64,000 nt of DNA. It comes from Actinomycetospora succinea. GTDB lineage: Bacteria; Actinomycetota; Actinomycetes; Mycobacteriales; Pseudonocardiaceae. Location of the stretch: positions 186,001 to 250,000 of the forward strand of contig NZ_SNYO01000001.1 in assembly GCF_004363095.1 (NCBI RefSeq), read 5' to 3'. Each line of letters starts with the position of its first letter. The first letter of the stretch is position 1. Under the pieces are notes generated by a model. It was not told the origin of the DNA, did no database searches, and worked only from the letters and a program-made list of their open reading frames with translations. A program made the position numbers and the translations under genes. Below are positions 42,184-51,022 of the stretch, one piece after another.

Positions 42184-44217
42184 CTAATCGATGCAGGGGA
42201 CGCCGTCGGCGGTGATCGCCGGCTGCGGCGGTGGCGCGACGGCCGGGGCCTCGTCGGAGTCCGTGGAGAACCCGCTCGACGGCGCCGGCGCCGGGGCGGC
42301 GGCGCCCGGTCCGCGGTAGTCGGCGCCGAGCAGGACGCGCACCGAGTTCGGCGGCACCGTGGGGTCGAAGCGGGTGGGGAGGTCGCCGAGGCTGCGCGCC
42401 ACGCGGGCGCCGCCGCCGTCGCCGGCCGGCCCGAACAGCACCTCCGAGCGCGGCGCCGGCGCCTCGGCGTTGCCGGCGACGGTGCGGGCGTAGCCCTGGG
42501 CGGAGAGGACGGCGACGACGCGGGCCGCCGCCCCCTGGGTGTCCGAGGCGTTGCGGACGTCGACCGGGATCGTCGCGGGCGCCGGGCCCTCGTCGTTGGC
42601 GTCCGCGGAGTCCTCGGGGCCGATGGCGTCGTTGACGAAGGTGCGGACCTCGGACGGGTCGACGTCGAGGACCTCGCCGCGGCCGTCGATGTTGCGGGTG
42701 CCGTTGGTGGGGATCGTGAGGAACGCGACGGCGCCGGCGCTGACGTCCTGCATCTGCCGGGCGAACTGCAGCAGGTCCCAGTTGCCGTCGAGCACCACCG
42801 ACTGGCGCACGGCGTCGAGCAGCCGGCTCAGGGTGATGGGGTCGCCGAGCGTGCCGCTCGAGAGCACCTTGCGCGACATCGAGGCCAGGAACGCCTGCTG
42901 GCGCCGCACGCGGTCGAGGTCGCCGTTGGGCAGGCCGTGGCGCTGGCGGACGAAGGCGAGCGCGTCGTGCCCGGCGACCGTGCGCGGGCCGGCGGGGAAG
43001 CGGGCGCCGGAGAGGTCGTCGTCGACCGGGTTCTTGAGGCACACGTCGACGCCGCCGATGGCGTTGGTCAGCGTGTAGAAGCCCAGGAGGTTGACCTCGG
43101 CGAAGTGGTCGACGGTCAGGCCGGTGAGGTCGCCGACCGCGCGCACCAGCTCCTGGCGGCCCGCTTCGGACGAGCGGACGTCGACCTCGCGCGGGTCGGT
43201 GACCCCGGACTGCACGAGCCGGTTGGCCTCCTCGGCCTTCGCGCCGGGATATGCTGAATTGATCTTGTCGCGACGGAAGGCCCCGGGGATGTTGACGTAG
43301 CTGTCGCGCGGGATCGAGAACGCGACCGCGCGGCTGCCGTCGTTGGGGACGCGGACCAGCATCATCGTGTCGGTGTTGATCACGCCGTCCGCGGCGCCGG
43401 CACCGAGCTCGCGCAGGACGTCGTTGGGGAGCGGCTGGCCCTGCGCGTCGGTGCGGCTGTCGACGCCGACGAGCAGGATGTCCGTGGCGCCGTCGGCGGC
43501 GTTGCCGACCGGCCCGTTGCCCAGGGCGCTCGAGCCGCTGATGCTGCCCGAGAGCGCGGCCCACGCCGTGCCGGACAGCGCGAACACCAGCACCGAGATC
43601 ACCACGAGACCGAGGCGCACCGTGCGCGCGAGCGAGCGCCGTCCGCCGCGGTCGTCCGGGGGCTCGGCGTCGCGCGGCGGGCGCGTCGTGCCGGGCGGGC
43701 GAGGGGGCGGCGGGGCCGGGCGGCCGCGCTCCCTGTCCCGGTCCCTGTTCCCGTCCCTGTCCCGGTCCGGCGTGCGCGGCCGGCCGGGGTCGCGCAGGGG
43801 CCGGTCACGGGGATCGCGGTCGCGGGGGTCGCGGTCGCGCGGGTCGCGGTCGCGGGGATCCCGATCGCGGTCCCGGTCGGCCGGCGCGGGGCGGCGTGGG
43901 CGGTCCGACGGCGGCGCGGCGCCGTCACCCCGGCGGGCTCCCGACGGCGCCGCGGAGAGCTCCGCGAGGTCGCGGCGGCGCAGGCCGGACCCGTTCGACC
44001 CGGTCGACCCGCTCCCGTTCCGGCCGCGGGCCGACGGCGGGCGGCGGTCGGGCTCGGTGACGCTCTCGTCGGCCCGGGGAGGGTCGCGGGGATCGTCGAC
44101 CGGCGGGCCGCCGGCACGGCCGGGGCTGCGGCGGGCGGCGGACGGCCCGAAGCGGCGGGCCGGGTCGCGGCGGGACGAGACGTCACGGGAGACGTCGCGC
44201 GGGTCGCCACGATCCAT
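42184..44217 (-). CDS. LytR-CpsA-Psr (LCP) family ligase with LytR_C domain
   Basis: 677 residues from the ATG at 44217 (GGAGGG upstream); an ATG at 44316 is less likely. A 200-residue, Arg/Asp/Pro-rich cytoplasmic N-terminus contains four 15-bp tandem repeats (DRDPR units). One transmembrane helix (about 208-230) is followed by the LCP domain (IPRDSYVNIPG, KINSAYPG, FVRQRHGLPNGDLDRVRRQQ) and a C-terminal LytR_C domain. Such proteins ligate arabinogalactan or teichoic polymers to peptidoglycan. The wall-rhamnose genes rmlD and wbbL follow on the other strand. Confidence 0.93.
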   Translation of the reverse strand: MDRGDPRDVSRDVSSRRDPARRFGPSAARRSPGRAGGPPVDDPRDPPRADESVTEPDRRPPSARGRNGSGSTGSNGSGLRRRDLAELSAAPSGARRGDGAAPPSDRPRRPAPADRDRDRDPRDRDPRDRDPRDRDPRDRPLRDPGRPRTPDRDRDGNRDRDRERGRPAPPPPRPPGTTRPPRDAEPPDDRGGRRSLARTVRLGLVVISVLVFALSGTAWAALSGSISGSSALGNGPVGNAADGATDILLVGVDSRTDAQGQPLPNDVLRELGAGAADGVINTDTMMLVRVPNDGSRAVAFSIPRDSYVNIPGAFRRDKINSAYPGAKAEEANRLVQSGVTDPREVDVRSSEAGRQELVRAVGDLTGLTVDHFAEVNLLGFYTLTNAIGGVDVCLKNPVDDDLSGARFPAGPRTVAGHDALAFVRQRHGLPNGDLDRVRRQQAFLASMSRKVLSSGTLGDPITLSRLLDAVRQSVVLDGNWDLLQFARQMQDVSAGAVAFLTIPTNGTRNIDGRGEVLDVDPSEVRTFVNDAIGPEDSADANDEGPAPATIPVDVRNASDTQGAAARVVAVLSAQGYARTVAGNAEAPAPRSEVLFGPAGDGGGARVARSLGDLPTRFDPTVPPNSVRVLLGADYRGPGAAAPAPAPSSGFSTDSDEAPAVAPPPQPAITADGVPCID
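43811..43870. repeat. Four tandem 15-bp repeats in the LCP gene
   Basis: Units at 43811-43825, 43826-43840, 43841-43855 and 43856-43870 differ by a few bases, the last most diverged. They encode (Asp-Pro-Arg-Asp-Arg)-type repeats in the disordered N-terminus. Copy number could vary between strains. Confidence 0.8.
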
Positions 44218-44563
44218 CGCCACGCCTCCCTCCGCCGTCCACCCCTCGTCGGGGTCGCAGGCCGATCGTCGTCCGTCGCCGTCGGTGATCACGACGCGCA
44301 GCCGCGGTGCCGTCACGGCAGGGTTCGTCGTGATTCGCAGGCTAGACGGCCTGCGGTTCGTTCGGGGTCGATCACCCGTTGGACGGCTCGTCGGCGCGTC
44401 GCGACGACGCGCGGTGAGGACGGGGCGGCGAACCCGCTCCCGAGCAGGGTGGGGGCGTCCCCGTCGCGGCGGGCATCGTCACCGGCCACGCCCACCGCCT
44501 GGCCGTCCGTGGTCCGCCCGGCTGCGAGACTCCGACCGGGTGATCGACGGACGGGGGGTCCCG
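44218..44563. other. Divergent region between LCP and rmlD
   Basis: 346 bases without a supported gene. A 7-bp inverted repeat CGCAGGC-N6-GCCTGCG lies at 44336-44355, about 120 bases upstream of the LCP gene. The rmlD ribosome-binding site GGGGGG is near 44552. No sigma-factor consensus is clear. It must hold outward promoters for both wall-synthesis directions. Confidence 0.5.
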
Positions 44564-45487
44564 ATGCGGTGGATGGTGGTCGGTGCGGGGGGAGCGCTGG
44601 GGACCGACCTGGTCGCGCGGCTCGGCGCGCCCGACGCTCCGGGTGCTCCGCCGACCGACTCCGTGACGGCGCTGACCCGCGCCGACCTCGACGTCACCGA
44701 CCCCGACGCCGTGCGTGCTGCGGTGCGCGCGTGGCTGGCGGCGCCGGGCGAGGGGAGGGCGGTGCTGGTCAACGCGGCCGCGTACACCGCGGTGGACCTC
44801 GCCGAGACCGACCCGGACGCGGCCGCGGCGGCCTGGGCGGTCAACGCCGAGGCGCCCGGTGTGCTCGCGGCCGCGTGCGGCGACGGCGGCGCGACCATGG
44901 TCCACGTCTCCACCGACTACGTCCTCGGCCCGCTGCCCGGCGGCGAGCGGCGACCGCTCGAGCCCGACGACCCGCTGGCCCCCGCCGGCGTCTACGCGCG
45001 CAGCAAGCTCGCGGGGGAGGAGCGGGTGCGGGCGGCCCTGCCCGACGCCCACCACGTCGTGCGCACCGCCTGGCTCTACGGCGCGACGGGCCCGAACTTC
45101 GTGCGCACCATGGCCCGGCTCGCCCGCGAGCGCGACACGCTCACCGTCGTCGACGACCAGCACGGCTCGCCGACGTGGACCGCCGACCTCGCCGACGGGC
45201 TGATCGCCCTGGCCCGCTCGTCGGCACCCGCCGGGACGCGGCACGCCGCGGGGGGCGGGTCGACGACGTGGTGGGGCCTCGCGCGCGCGGTGCTCGAGGA
45301 GCTGGGCGCGGACCCCGGGCGGGTCCGTCCGTGCGACACCGCGTCCTTCCCGCGCCCGGCCCCGCGCCCGGCGTGGTCGGTGCTCTCGGACGGGTCGTGG
45401 CGCGCCGCCGGTCTGGAGCCGCTACCACCCTGGCGAGAGGCGCTGCGCACTGCGGTGGGCCACCATCCGGAGTTGTTGCTGGGCTGA
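44564..45487 (+). CDS. rmlD: dTDP-4-dehydrorhamnose reductase
   Basis: 307 residues. Rossmann motif VVGAGGALGTD and the catalytic YxxxK at Tyr144-Lys148 (VYARSKLAGE); STDYVL and the long GSPTW loop are RmlD-specific. It reduces dTDP-4-dehydro-L-rhamnose to dTDP-L-rhamnose, the donor for the wall linker. The rhamnosyltransferase gene (wbbL) lies 1.3 kb downstream on the same strand, as in Rv3265c-Rv3266c, here with two small inserted genes between. Confidence 0.94.
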   Translation: MRWMVVGAGGALGTDLVARLGAPDAPGAPPTDSVTALTRADLDVTDPDAVRAAVRAWLAAPGEGRAVLVNAAAYTAVDLAETDPDAAAAAWAVNAEAPGVLAAACGDGGATMVHVSTDYVLGPLPGGERRPLEPDDPLAPAGVYARSKLAGEERVRAALPDAHHVVRTAWLYGATGPNFVRTMARLARERDTLTVVDDQHGSPTWTADLADGLIALARSSAPAGTRHAAGGGSTTWWGLARAVLEELGADPGRVRPCDTASFPRPAPRPAWSVLSDGSWRAAGLEPLPPWREALRTAVGHHPELLLG

Positions 45488-45557
45488 ACGGGCTAGCTGC
45501 TTACTTCCATCGTTGTCATTCGCGTGTCCTCGCGCCCTCCTCGCGCGTTGAGCGGTC

Positions 45558-45806
45558 ATGGGTGTTGAGACGGTGCTCCTGGCGCTGCTCGGTCTCGTCG
45601 CCGTGTGGTTGGTGATCGACGCCGGGCGTGAGCGTCACCGGCTGCGGGCCCGGGTGGCCCGTGACGAACGCTGGCAGGCCGAGCGGCGGCGCTGCGCGCG
45701 GCGCGACCGGGCGGCGGCCGCCTCCGCGGCGTCCCCCGACGCCTGGCGCTACTGGCCGCTGACCCTGCCGTCGGCGGAGGACGGATCCAGCGGGCCCCGT
45801 CTCTAG
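45558..45806 (+). CDS. Small single-pass membrane protein
   Basis: 82 residues from the ATG at 45558. One transmembrane helix (about 5-21) is followed by a strongly basic Arg-rich cytoplasmic region, then an Ala/Ser/Pro tail containing DAWRYWPLTLPS. I do not recognise a family. It sits between rmlD and a TPR gene and may be part of that transcript. Codon usage (G/C at third positions) fits a real gene. Confidence 0.55.
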   Translation: MGVETVLLALLGLVAVWLVIDAGRERHRLRARVARDERWQAERRRCARRDRAAAASAASPDAWRYWPLTLPSAEDGSSGPRL

Positions 45807-45845
45807 ACCCTTCAGGTCGTCGGTCCGTGCGCGCACACTGATCGC

Positions 45846-46745
45846 ATGACGGAGCAGGCCGCGCCGGGGGCGACGGAGACGGTCGGCGACGAGCCCCTCT
45901 GCGACGAGGCCCGCGCCATCGCGGCCGGGCCCGGCGGCGACACCGTCGAGAGCCTCGAGGACCGCGTGGCGCTCTTGCGCCGCGCCCTGGCCAGCGGCGA
46001 GCCCTCCGCGCCCGCCCTGCTCGCGCACGCGCACCTCGCCCGCGGCGAGCGCCGCGAGGCCGTCGACCTGCTGGCCCCGTTCGTCATGGGCCGCCGCGAG
46101 AGCGAGCACGCCGGCCTGCTGGGCGAGACGCTCGCCGCGATCGGCGACCACGAGAGCGCCGAGGCCGCGTTCATGGTCGGCATCGACGGCGACGACCCGG
46201 CGGCGACCAACGACTACGGCGTCTTCCTGCGCGGGCGCGGCCGCACCCAGGAGGCGCTCTACGTGCTCGACCGCGCGGTGCGCCTCGGCGACGAGCTCGC
46301 CCCGCTCAACCTCGTCGCGCTGCACCTCGAGGAGCTCGACGACCCGATGACGGCCACCGAGCTCGCCGAGGACCTCCTCGACGAGGGCAAGCCCGCCTCG
46401 CTCCTCGCGCTAGCCGACTGCCGCCTGGCCGCCGGGCGGGTCGAGGAGGCCGCGGACCTCTACCGCCGCGCCGCCGCGGGGGGCGCGCCGTGCGGGCACA
46501 TCTACCTCGGCTGGTTCCTGCGCGACCGCCACGACGACCACGCCGGCGCCGAGGCCGAGCTGCGGAAGGCCTACGAGGTCGGCGAGCCGGGCGCGGCGTT
46601 CCACGTCGGCCGGTTCCTGTTCGACCAGGGCCGCTCCGACGAGGCGCAGCCCTACATCGAGGAGGCCGCCCGGCGGGGCGACCCGGACGCGGTCGCGCTG
46701 CTCGAGATGCAGTACCGCGGGCTGGTCGACGAGTACGACGACTGA
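45846..46745 (+). CDS. TPR/Sel1-repeat protein
   Basis: 299 residues formed almost wholly of tetratricopeptide-like helical pairs (for example LLAHAHLARGERREAVDLLAP, then ALYVLDRAVRLGDELAPLNLVALHLEELDD). No membrane segment or catalytic motif is present. It is presumably a protein-protein interaction scaffold. It starts 39 bases after the small membrane protein gene and 17 bases before wbbL, so it is likely part of the rhamnose operon. Confidence 0.85.
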   Translation: MTEQAAPGATETVGDEPLCDEARAIAAGPGGDTVESLEDRVALLRRALASGEPSAPALLAHAHLARGERREAVDLLAPFVMGRRESEHAGLLGETLAAIGDHESAEAAFMVGIDGDDPAATNDYGVFLRGRGRTQEALYVLDRAVRLGDELAPLNLVALHLEELDDPMTATELAEDLLDEGKPASLLALADCRLAAGRVEEAADLYRRAAAGGAPCGHIYLGWFLRDRHDDHAGAEAELRKAYEVGEPGAAFHVGRFLFDQGRSDEAQPYIEEAARRGDPDAVALLEMQYRGLVDEYDD

Positions 46746-46762
46746 GCGGCGACAATGCCGCG

Positions 46763-47650
46763 GTGTCAGTGTCCGACCCCGTGCCCGATCCCGCCTACGG
46801 TCCCGCGCTCGCCGTCGTCTGCGTGACCTACTCGCCGGGCGACTCGCTCGCCGAGTTCGTCTCCTCGCTGGAGAAGGCCACCGCGCGCCCGTACCGCGTG
46901 GTCCTGGCCGACAACGGCTCGGTCGACGGTGCCCCCGAGGCCGCGGCCGCCGCCGACGAGCGGGTCGAGCTGCTGCGGGTCGGCGAGAACGTCGGCTACG
47001 GCGCGGCGGCGAACCGGGCGGTCGCGGGCCTGCCCGCCGACGTGGGCTGGGTGCTCGTCGCCAACCCCGACATCGTCTTCGGGCCCGGCTGCCTGGACAC
47101 GCTGCTCGACGCGGCCGCCCGGTGGCCGCGCGCCGGGTCGCTCGGGCCCCTGATCCGCACCGGCGGCGAGGTCTACCCGTCGGCGCGCCTGCAGCCCAGC
47201 CTCGGGCGCGGCGTGGGGCACGCGCTGTTCGCGGCGGTGTGGCCGGCCAACCCGTGGACGCGCTCCTACCGCCAGGAGGGCGCGGTCGCCGAGCGGACCG
47301 CGGGCTGGCTGTCGGGCTCGTGCGTGCTGCTGCGCCGCGAGGCGTGGGACTCGGTGAACGGGTTCGACCCGCGCTACTTCATGTACTTCGAGGACGTCGA
47401 CCTCGGCGACCGCCTCGGGCGCGCCGGGTGGCTCAACGTCTACGTCCCCGACGCCGAGGTCGTGCACACCGGCGGGCACGCCACCGAGCGCGACGCCCCC
47501 ACCTCGTCGCGGATGCTCGCCGAGCACCACCGCAGCGCCTACCGCTTCCTCGCCGACCGCTACCGCGGGGCGCGCTGGGCCCCCCTGCGTCTCGCGCTGA
47601 GGGCAGGGCTGGGGCTCCGAGCCCGGTCCGGCGCGCGGTCAGCCTTCTAG
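46763..47650 (+). CDS. wbbL: Rhamnosyltransferase, WbbL type
   Basis: 295 residues from the GTG at 46763. GT2 fold: VVCVTYSPGDSLAEFVSSL, ADNGSVDGAPE, LVANPDIVFGPG and the acceptor motif MYFEDVDLGDRLGRAGW. WbbL adds rhamnose to GlcNAc-PP-decaprenol, the linker between peptidoglycan and arabinogalactan. Together with rmlD and the LCP ligase this forms a wall-linker neighbourhood equivalent to Rv3265c. The stop overlaps the convergent TetR gene by 12 bases. Confidence 0.9.
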   Translation: MSVSDPVPDPAYGPALAVVCVTYSPGDSLAEFVSSLEKATARPYRVVLADNGSVDGAPEAAAAADERVELLRVGENVGYGAAANRAVAGLPADVGWVLVANPDIVFGPGCLDTLLDAAARWPRAGSLGPLIRTGGEVYPSARLQPSLGRGVGHALFAAVWPANPWTRSYRQEGAVAERTAGWLSGSCVLLRREAWDSVNGFDPRYFMYFEDVDLGDRLGRAGWLNVYVPDAEVVHTGGHATERDAPTSSRMLAEHHRSAYRFLADRYRGARWAPLRLALRAGLGLRARSGARSAF

Positions 47651-48256
47651 GGCCCGGCCCAGGTAGCCCAGCACCAGCGCGGTCACCTCGTCGGCGAACC
47701 CCTCCCGGTCGATCGGCGGCTCCTCGAGGACGTAGGCGACGGCGAGGCTCTCCACGGTGCGCACGAGCAGCCAGGCCACCGTCCCCGCCGGGTGGCGCAG
47801 GTCGCCGCCGTGGCGCGCGAGCAGGGTGCTCGTCAGCAGCGCGTCGACCCGCCGCGCGAACGCCGCGCGCCGGTCGTCGCCCGCGCGCGGCAGCCGCTCG
47901 GCAACCGCCCGCAGCAGCGCCGGGTGCTCGGCCAGCGCGTCGACCAGCGCGAGCACGACCCGGCGCACCGCGAGCGCCGGGTCCCGCTCGCCCGCCGTGT
48001 CGACGAGCGCGCGGGTCACGCGCTCCTCGAGGTCGTCGGCGTAGCGGGCGACGACCTCGTCGACGATCGCGTCCTTGTCCGGGAAGTACTGGTAGAGCGA
48101 GCCCGGGCTGATGCCGGCCGCCGCGGCGACGTGGTTGGTGGTCAGGCCCTCGACGCCGCGCTCGAGCAGCACGGTCCGGCCCGCCGCCACGATCCCCTCG
48201 ACCATGGCCCGCGAGCGCTCCTGACGGGGCTGCCGGCGCCGGCGGGGCGCGGTCAC
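47639..48256 (-). CDS. TetR-family regulator
   Basis: 205 residues from the GTG at 48256. Helix-turn-helix at about 17-63 (MVEGIVAAGRTVLLERGVEG, LTTNHVAAAAGISPGSLYQYF). It diverges from an MpaB-type oxygenase gene across 42 bases. That gap contains two direct GAACGCGA boxes 11 bases apart (48262 and 48273), possible operator half-sites. It is likely a local repressor of the oxygenase and the downstream hydrolase. Confidence 0.9.
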   Translation of the reverse strand: MTAPRRRRQPRQERSRAMVEGIVAAGRTVLLERGVEGLTTNHVAAAAGISPGSLYQYFPDKDAIVDEVVARYADDLEERVTRALVDTAGERDPALAVRRVVLALVDALAEHPALLRAVAERLPRAGDDRRAAFARRVDALLTSTLLARHGGDLRHPAGTVAWLLVRTVESLAVAYVLEEPPIDREGFADEVTALVLGYLGRALEG

Positions 48257-48261
48257 GGCCC

Positions 48262-48280
48262 GAACGCGACTTGAACGCGA
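48262..48280. promoter_or_regulatory. Direct-repeat boxes between TetR and oxygenase
   Basis: GAACGCGA occurs at 48262-48269 and 48273-48280, one helical turn apart, in a 42-base divergent gap. The repeated phase and position suit binding of the adjacent TetR regulator. Confidence 0.4.
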
Positions 48281-48298
48281 GCAGGAACTCGTCTCAGC

Positions 48299-49558
48299 AT
48301 GGTCGTCATGGTGGCACGCGAGCAGGTGGGGCAGCCGCGGTATCCGGGACGCTTCCGGAACGCGCCCGAGCGGTCCCGACGCATCGCGCGGCCCCTGGGC
48401 GTGGTGGCCCGGGTCCGCGGCGTCGACGAGGAGCTGCTCGACCGCATCGGCACCCGGATGTTCGCCCGCGACGAGCTCGGCGCCGACCTCGCGGCGGCGA
48501 TGAGCCGCCCGCGCACCGACCCCGAGCGGGTCACGATGGCGGCGTTCCACCGGGCGCTGGCCGGCTCGGACCCCGAGACGACGGCGGCACGGAGCGAAGC
48601 GGAGCTGCCGCGCCGAAGGCCGGACACTGCCCTGGGCCGGTTCTTCGCGGCCGTCGAGGACACCCCGGACTGGGTCGACCTCGACGAGGTGGAGCGCGGC
48701 GGCCGGGCCCTGCGGCGGATGGGGCGCACGCTCGACGACGTCCTGCTCACCCTGTCGCTGATCGGCGGCTACCGCTTCGGCGGGCCCGCCGACCTGCTCG
48801 TCGCCACCGGTGGGCTGACCGGGTCGACGGCGACGCGCCGGCTCGGCGAGACGACGGAGTGGGCGCGCGCGGTGATCTCCCCGGGCGGCATGCGCCGCGA
48901 CGGCGAGGGCTGGCGCCTGACGGTGCACGTGCGGGCCATGCACGCGCTGGTCAACCGGCGCTTCGAGACCAACGGGCGGTGGAACGTCGGGCACTGGGGC
49001 CTGCCGGTCAACCAGTCCGACCAGGCCGCGACCCTCGGGCTGTTCAGCAGCACCGGCCTGCTCGGCGCGCGGGCGCTGGGCTGGGTGGTGACGCCCGCGG
49101 AGTCCCGCGCCGTGATGCACCTGTGGCGCTACGTCGGCTGGCTCATGGGCGTCGACGACGACTGGCTCTTCACCACCGAACGCGAGCAGAACCACTTCCT
49201 GCACCACGTCCTGCTCGTCCAGGACGACGTGACGCCGGCCGGCCCGGCGCTCGCCGGGGCGCTGGTCGCCGGTCAGCGACACCCCCGGCACGTCCTGGGC
49301 CTGCTGCGCTGGTTCCTGGGCCGCGAGGCGCTGACCGACCTCGGGCTGCCGACCGCGCTCCCGTGGACCGTGCCGCCCACCGTGCTCCGCAACCTCGTCC
49401 TGTCGGGCCTCGTGGCGCGCACGCGGGCCGGGCGGCGGGCGCTGGAGCGCCGCGGCGACGCCTGGACCCGCGAGGAGATCGGGCGGCGGTTCGCCGGTGC
49501 CCGGCCCGCGGTGGCGCCGCTGCCGGAGCAGGCACCGACGTCGGTCGCGCGGGAGTAG
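48299..49558 (+). CDS. MpaB-family (DUF2236, latex-clearing-like) oxygenase
   Basis: 419 residues. The conserved DUF2236 region VHVRAMHALVNRRF (about 223-236), NQSDQAATLGLFSSTGL and RYVGWLMGVDDDWLF are those of fungal MpaB and bacterial latex-clearing proteins, haem-dependent oxygenases cleaving isoprenoid or other long chains. No Tat signal is apparent, so it is cytoplasmic or membrane-associated. Residues about 98-106 (AARSEAELPRR) come from an interspersed repeat. TetR upstream and an alpha/beta hydrolase downstream suggest a degradative module. Confidence 0.85.
   Translation: MVVMVAREQVGQPRYPGRFRNAPERSRRIARPLGVVARVRGVDEELLDRIGTRMFARDELGADLAAAMSRPRTDPERVTMAAFHRALAGSDPETTAARSEAELPRRRPDTALGRFFAAVEDTPDWVDLDEVERGGRALRRMGRTLDDVLLTLSLIGGYRFGGPADLLVATGGLTGSTATRRLGETTEWARAVISPGGMRRDGEGWRLTVHVRAMHALVNRRFETNGRWNVGHWGLPVNQSDQAATLGLFSSTGLLGARALGWVVTPAESRAVMHLWRYVGWLMGVDDDWLFTTEREQNHFLHHVLLVQDDVTPAGPALAGALVAGQRHPRHVLGLLRWFLGREALTDLGLPTALPWTVPPTVLRNLVLSGLVARTRAGRRALERRGDAWTREEIGRRFAGARPAVAPLPEQAPTSVARE
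48593..48606. repeat. Interspersed repeat core in the oxygenase gene
   Basis: The 14-base core AGCGAAGCGGAGCT matches the copy at 39241-39254 exactly and resembles 29762-29789. The flanks GCCGCGCC and CGGCAC differ. Confidence 0.5.
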
Positions 49559-49605
49559 ACGAAAGTCCGTGGTGCGGGAGCCCGGTCCCGCGGTTCTCTC
49601 GACCC

Positions 49606-50466
49606 GTGAGCACCGCCACCGTCGGGTCCTTCGTCGACGAGCGGGCCCGGGCGCGGTACGCCACGGCCCTGTCCACCGCCATGGCCGCGCTGCCGCCGCA
49701 CGTCTCGCACACCGTCGACACGGCGTTCGGCACCGTGCGCGTGCACCGGTTCGGCAGCGGCGGCGGCACCCCGCTCCTGCTCGTCCCCGGGCGCGTCGGC
49801 ACGACGGCGATGTGGGCGCCGAACCTGCCCGCGCTCGCCGCCCGCCGCACCGTCTGGGCCCTCGACCTGCTCGGCGAGCCCGGCGCGAGCGTGCAGACCG
49901 CGCCGATCACCGGCGACGCCGACCAGGGCGACTGGCTCGCCGAGGTCGCCGCCACCCTGGGCGGCCCGCTGCACGTCGTCGGTGCCTCGCTGGGCGGGCG
50001 CTGGGCCCTCGAGCTCGCCGTGCGTCACCCGGACGCCGTCCGCTCGCTCGCCCTGCTCGACCCGGCGCACACGCTCGCGCGCCTGCGCCCGGGGTTCGTG
50101 CTGGCCTCGCTGGCGTCCCTGGTCGGGTTCCGGGGCCTCTTCCTGCGCTACGCCGGCGGCGAGGCCCCGCCCGCCGACGACCCGCTCACCCCGCTGATGG
50201 AGCTGGGCGCGAGCACCTACCGGATGCGGCTCGGCCCGCCCGGCTACCCGTCGGACGCGGCGCTGCGCTCGCTCGCGATGCCCGTGCTGGCGCTGCTCGG
50301 CGGGCGGAGCACGGTGCTGCGGGCCCGGAGCGCCGCCGCCCGCGCGCGCTCCCTGATCGGCGACGTCGAGGTCGAGGTCTGGCCGGACGCCACGCACGCC
50401 CTGCCGAGCTCGCACGCCGCCGCCGTCGACGCGCGGCTGGCGGCGTTCCACGCCCGGGCCGACTAA
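49606..50466 (+). CDS. Alpha/beta hydrolase
   Basis: 286 residues from the GTG at 49606. Nucleophile elbow GASLGG (about Ser127), an acid Asp in the loop after LLDPAH region, and a late His near WPDATHALPS complete the hydrolase triad. The leading segment LLLVPGRVGTTAMWAPN is the oxyanion region. Specific substrate unknown; esterase or lactonase activity is likely. It follows the MpaB-type oxygenase by 47 bases, so it may process the oxidation product. Confidence 0.88.
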   Translation: MSTATVGSFVDERARARYATALSTAMAALPPHVSHTVDTAFGTVRVHRFGSGGGTPLLLVPGRVGTTAMWAPNLPALAARRTVWALDLLGEPGASVQTAPITGDADQGDWLAEVAATLGGPLHVVGASLGGRWALELAVRHPDAVRSLALLDPAHTLARLRPGFVLASLASLVGFRGLFLRYAGGEAPPADDPLTPLMELGASTYRMRLGPPGYPSDAALRSLAMPVLALLGGRSTVLRARSAAARARSLIGDVEVEVWPDATHALPSSHAAAVDARLAAFHARAD

Positions 50467-50900
50467 CCGCCGAACAGCCGCTTCCACCAGGGGCGGTGCT
50501 CGGGCCCTGGGGCCGGGGTCTCGTCCCGCTCGGGCTCCGGTTCCGCGGGACCCGGGCCCCCGGGGAAGGGGTTCGCGCGGAAGGGCGAGGTGCCCGGGTT
50601 GGCGCTCGACGGCCGGGCCTCGAACCGCACCGTGGTGGCGTCCTCGTCGTCCTCGGGGGACGGCGCGCGGTGGTGCCCGTTGGTCCGGCGTGTGTCGCCG
50701 CGCTGGAGGCGCTGGGTGAGGTCCGGGTCCTGCCCCTGGCCCCGCCGCGAGGTCAGGGCGTGCGGCAGCACCGTGGTGCTCGACGCGTCGAACGGCGAGA
50801 CGGCCGTGTCGGGCGTGACGACGTCCTCGTCACGCTCCGTGGCCCGCTGGTGGGCATGCGCGATGGCGTCCTGGGCGCGCTCCCACGCATTCGAGGCCAC
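50463..50900 (-). CDS. Hypothetical disordered protein with WWKRLFGG tail
   Basis: 145 residues from the GTG at 50900, with an AGGAGG site. The sequence is hydrophilic and low in complexity, Asp/Pro/Arg-rich, and ends in a short conserved-looking motif WWKRLFGG that could bind membrane or a partner. I do not recognise a family. It converges on the hydrolase gene, with a 4-base overlap of stops. Confidence 0.55.
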   Translation of the reverse strand: MASNAWERAQDAIAHAHQRATERDEDVVTPDTAVSPFDASSTTVLPHALTSRRGQGQDPDLTQRLQRGDTRRTNGHHRAPSPEDDEDATTVRFEARPSSANPGTSPFRANPFPGGPGPAEPEPERDETPAPGPEHRPWWKRLFGG

Positions 50901-51022
50901 CGCACCCCTCCTGCTCGTTCCCCCACGGGCGGGACAGGGGCGGGGTCTGCGCCCACGACGCCCCGGGAGGGTCCACACTATCGCCCGCGGTCACGATTCG
51001 TCATCGACGAGGGGGGCATCGG

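Noticed and set aside
43811-43870. Tandem repeats as a CRISPR array
   Set aside because: Units are 15 bases without spacers, in frame with a coding sequence, and no cas gene is present.
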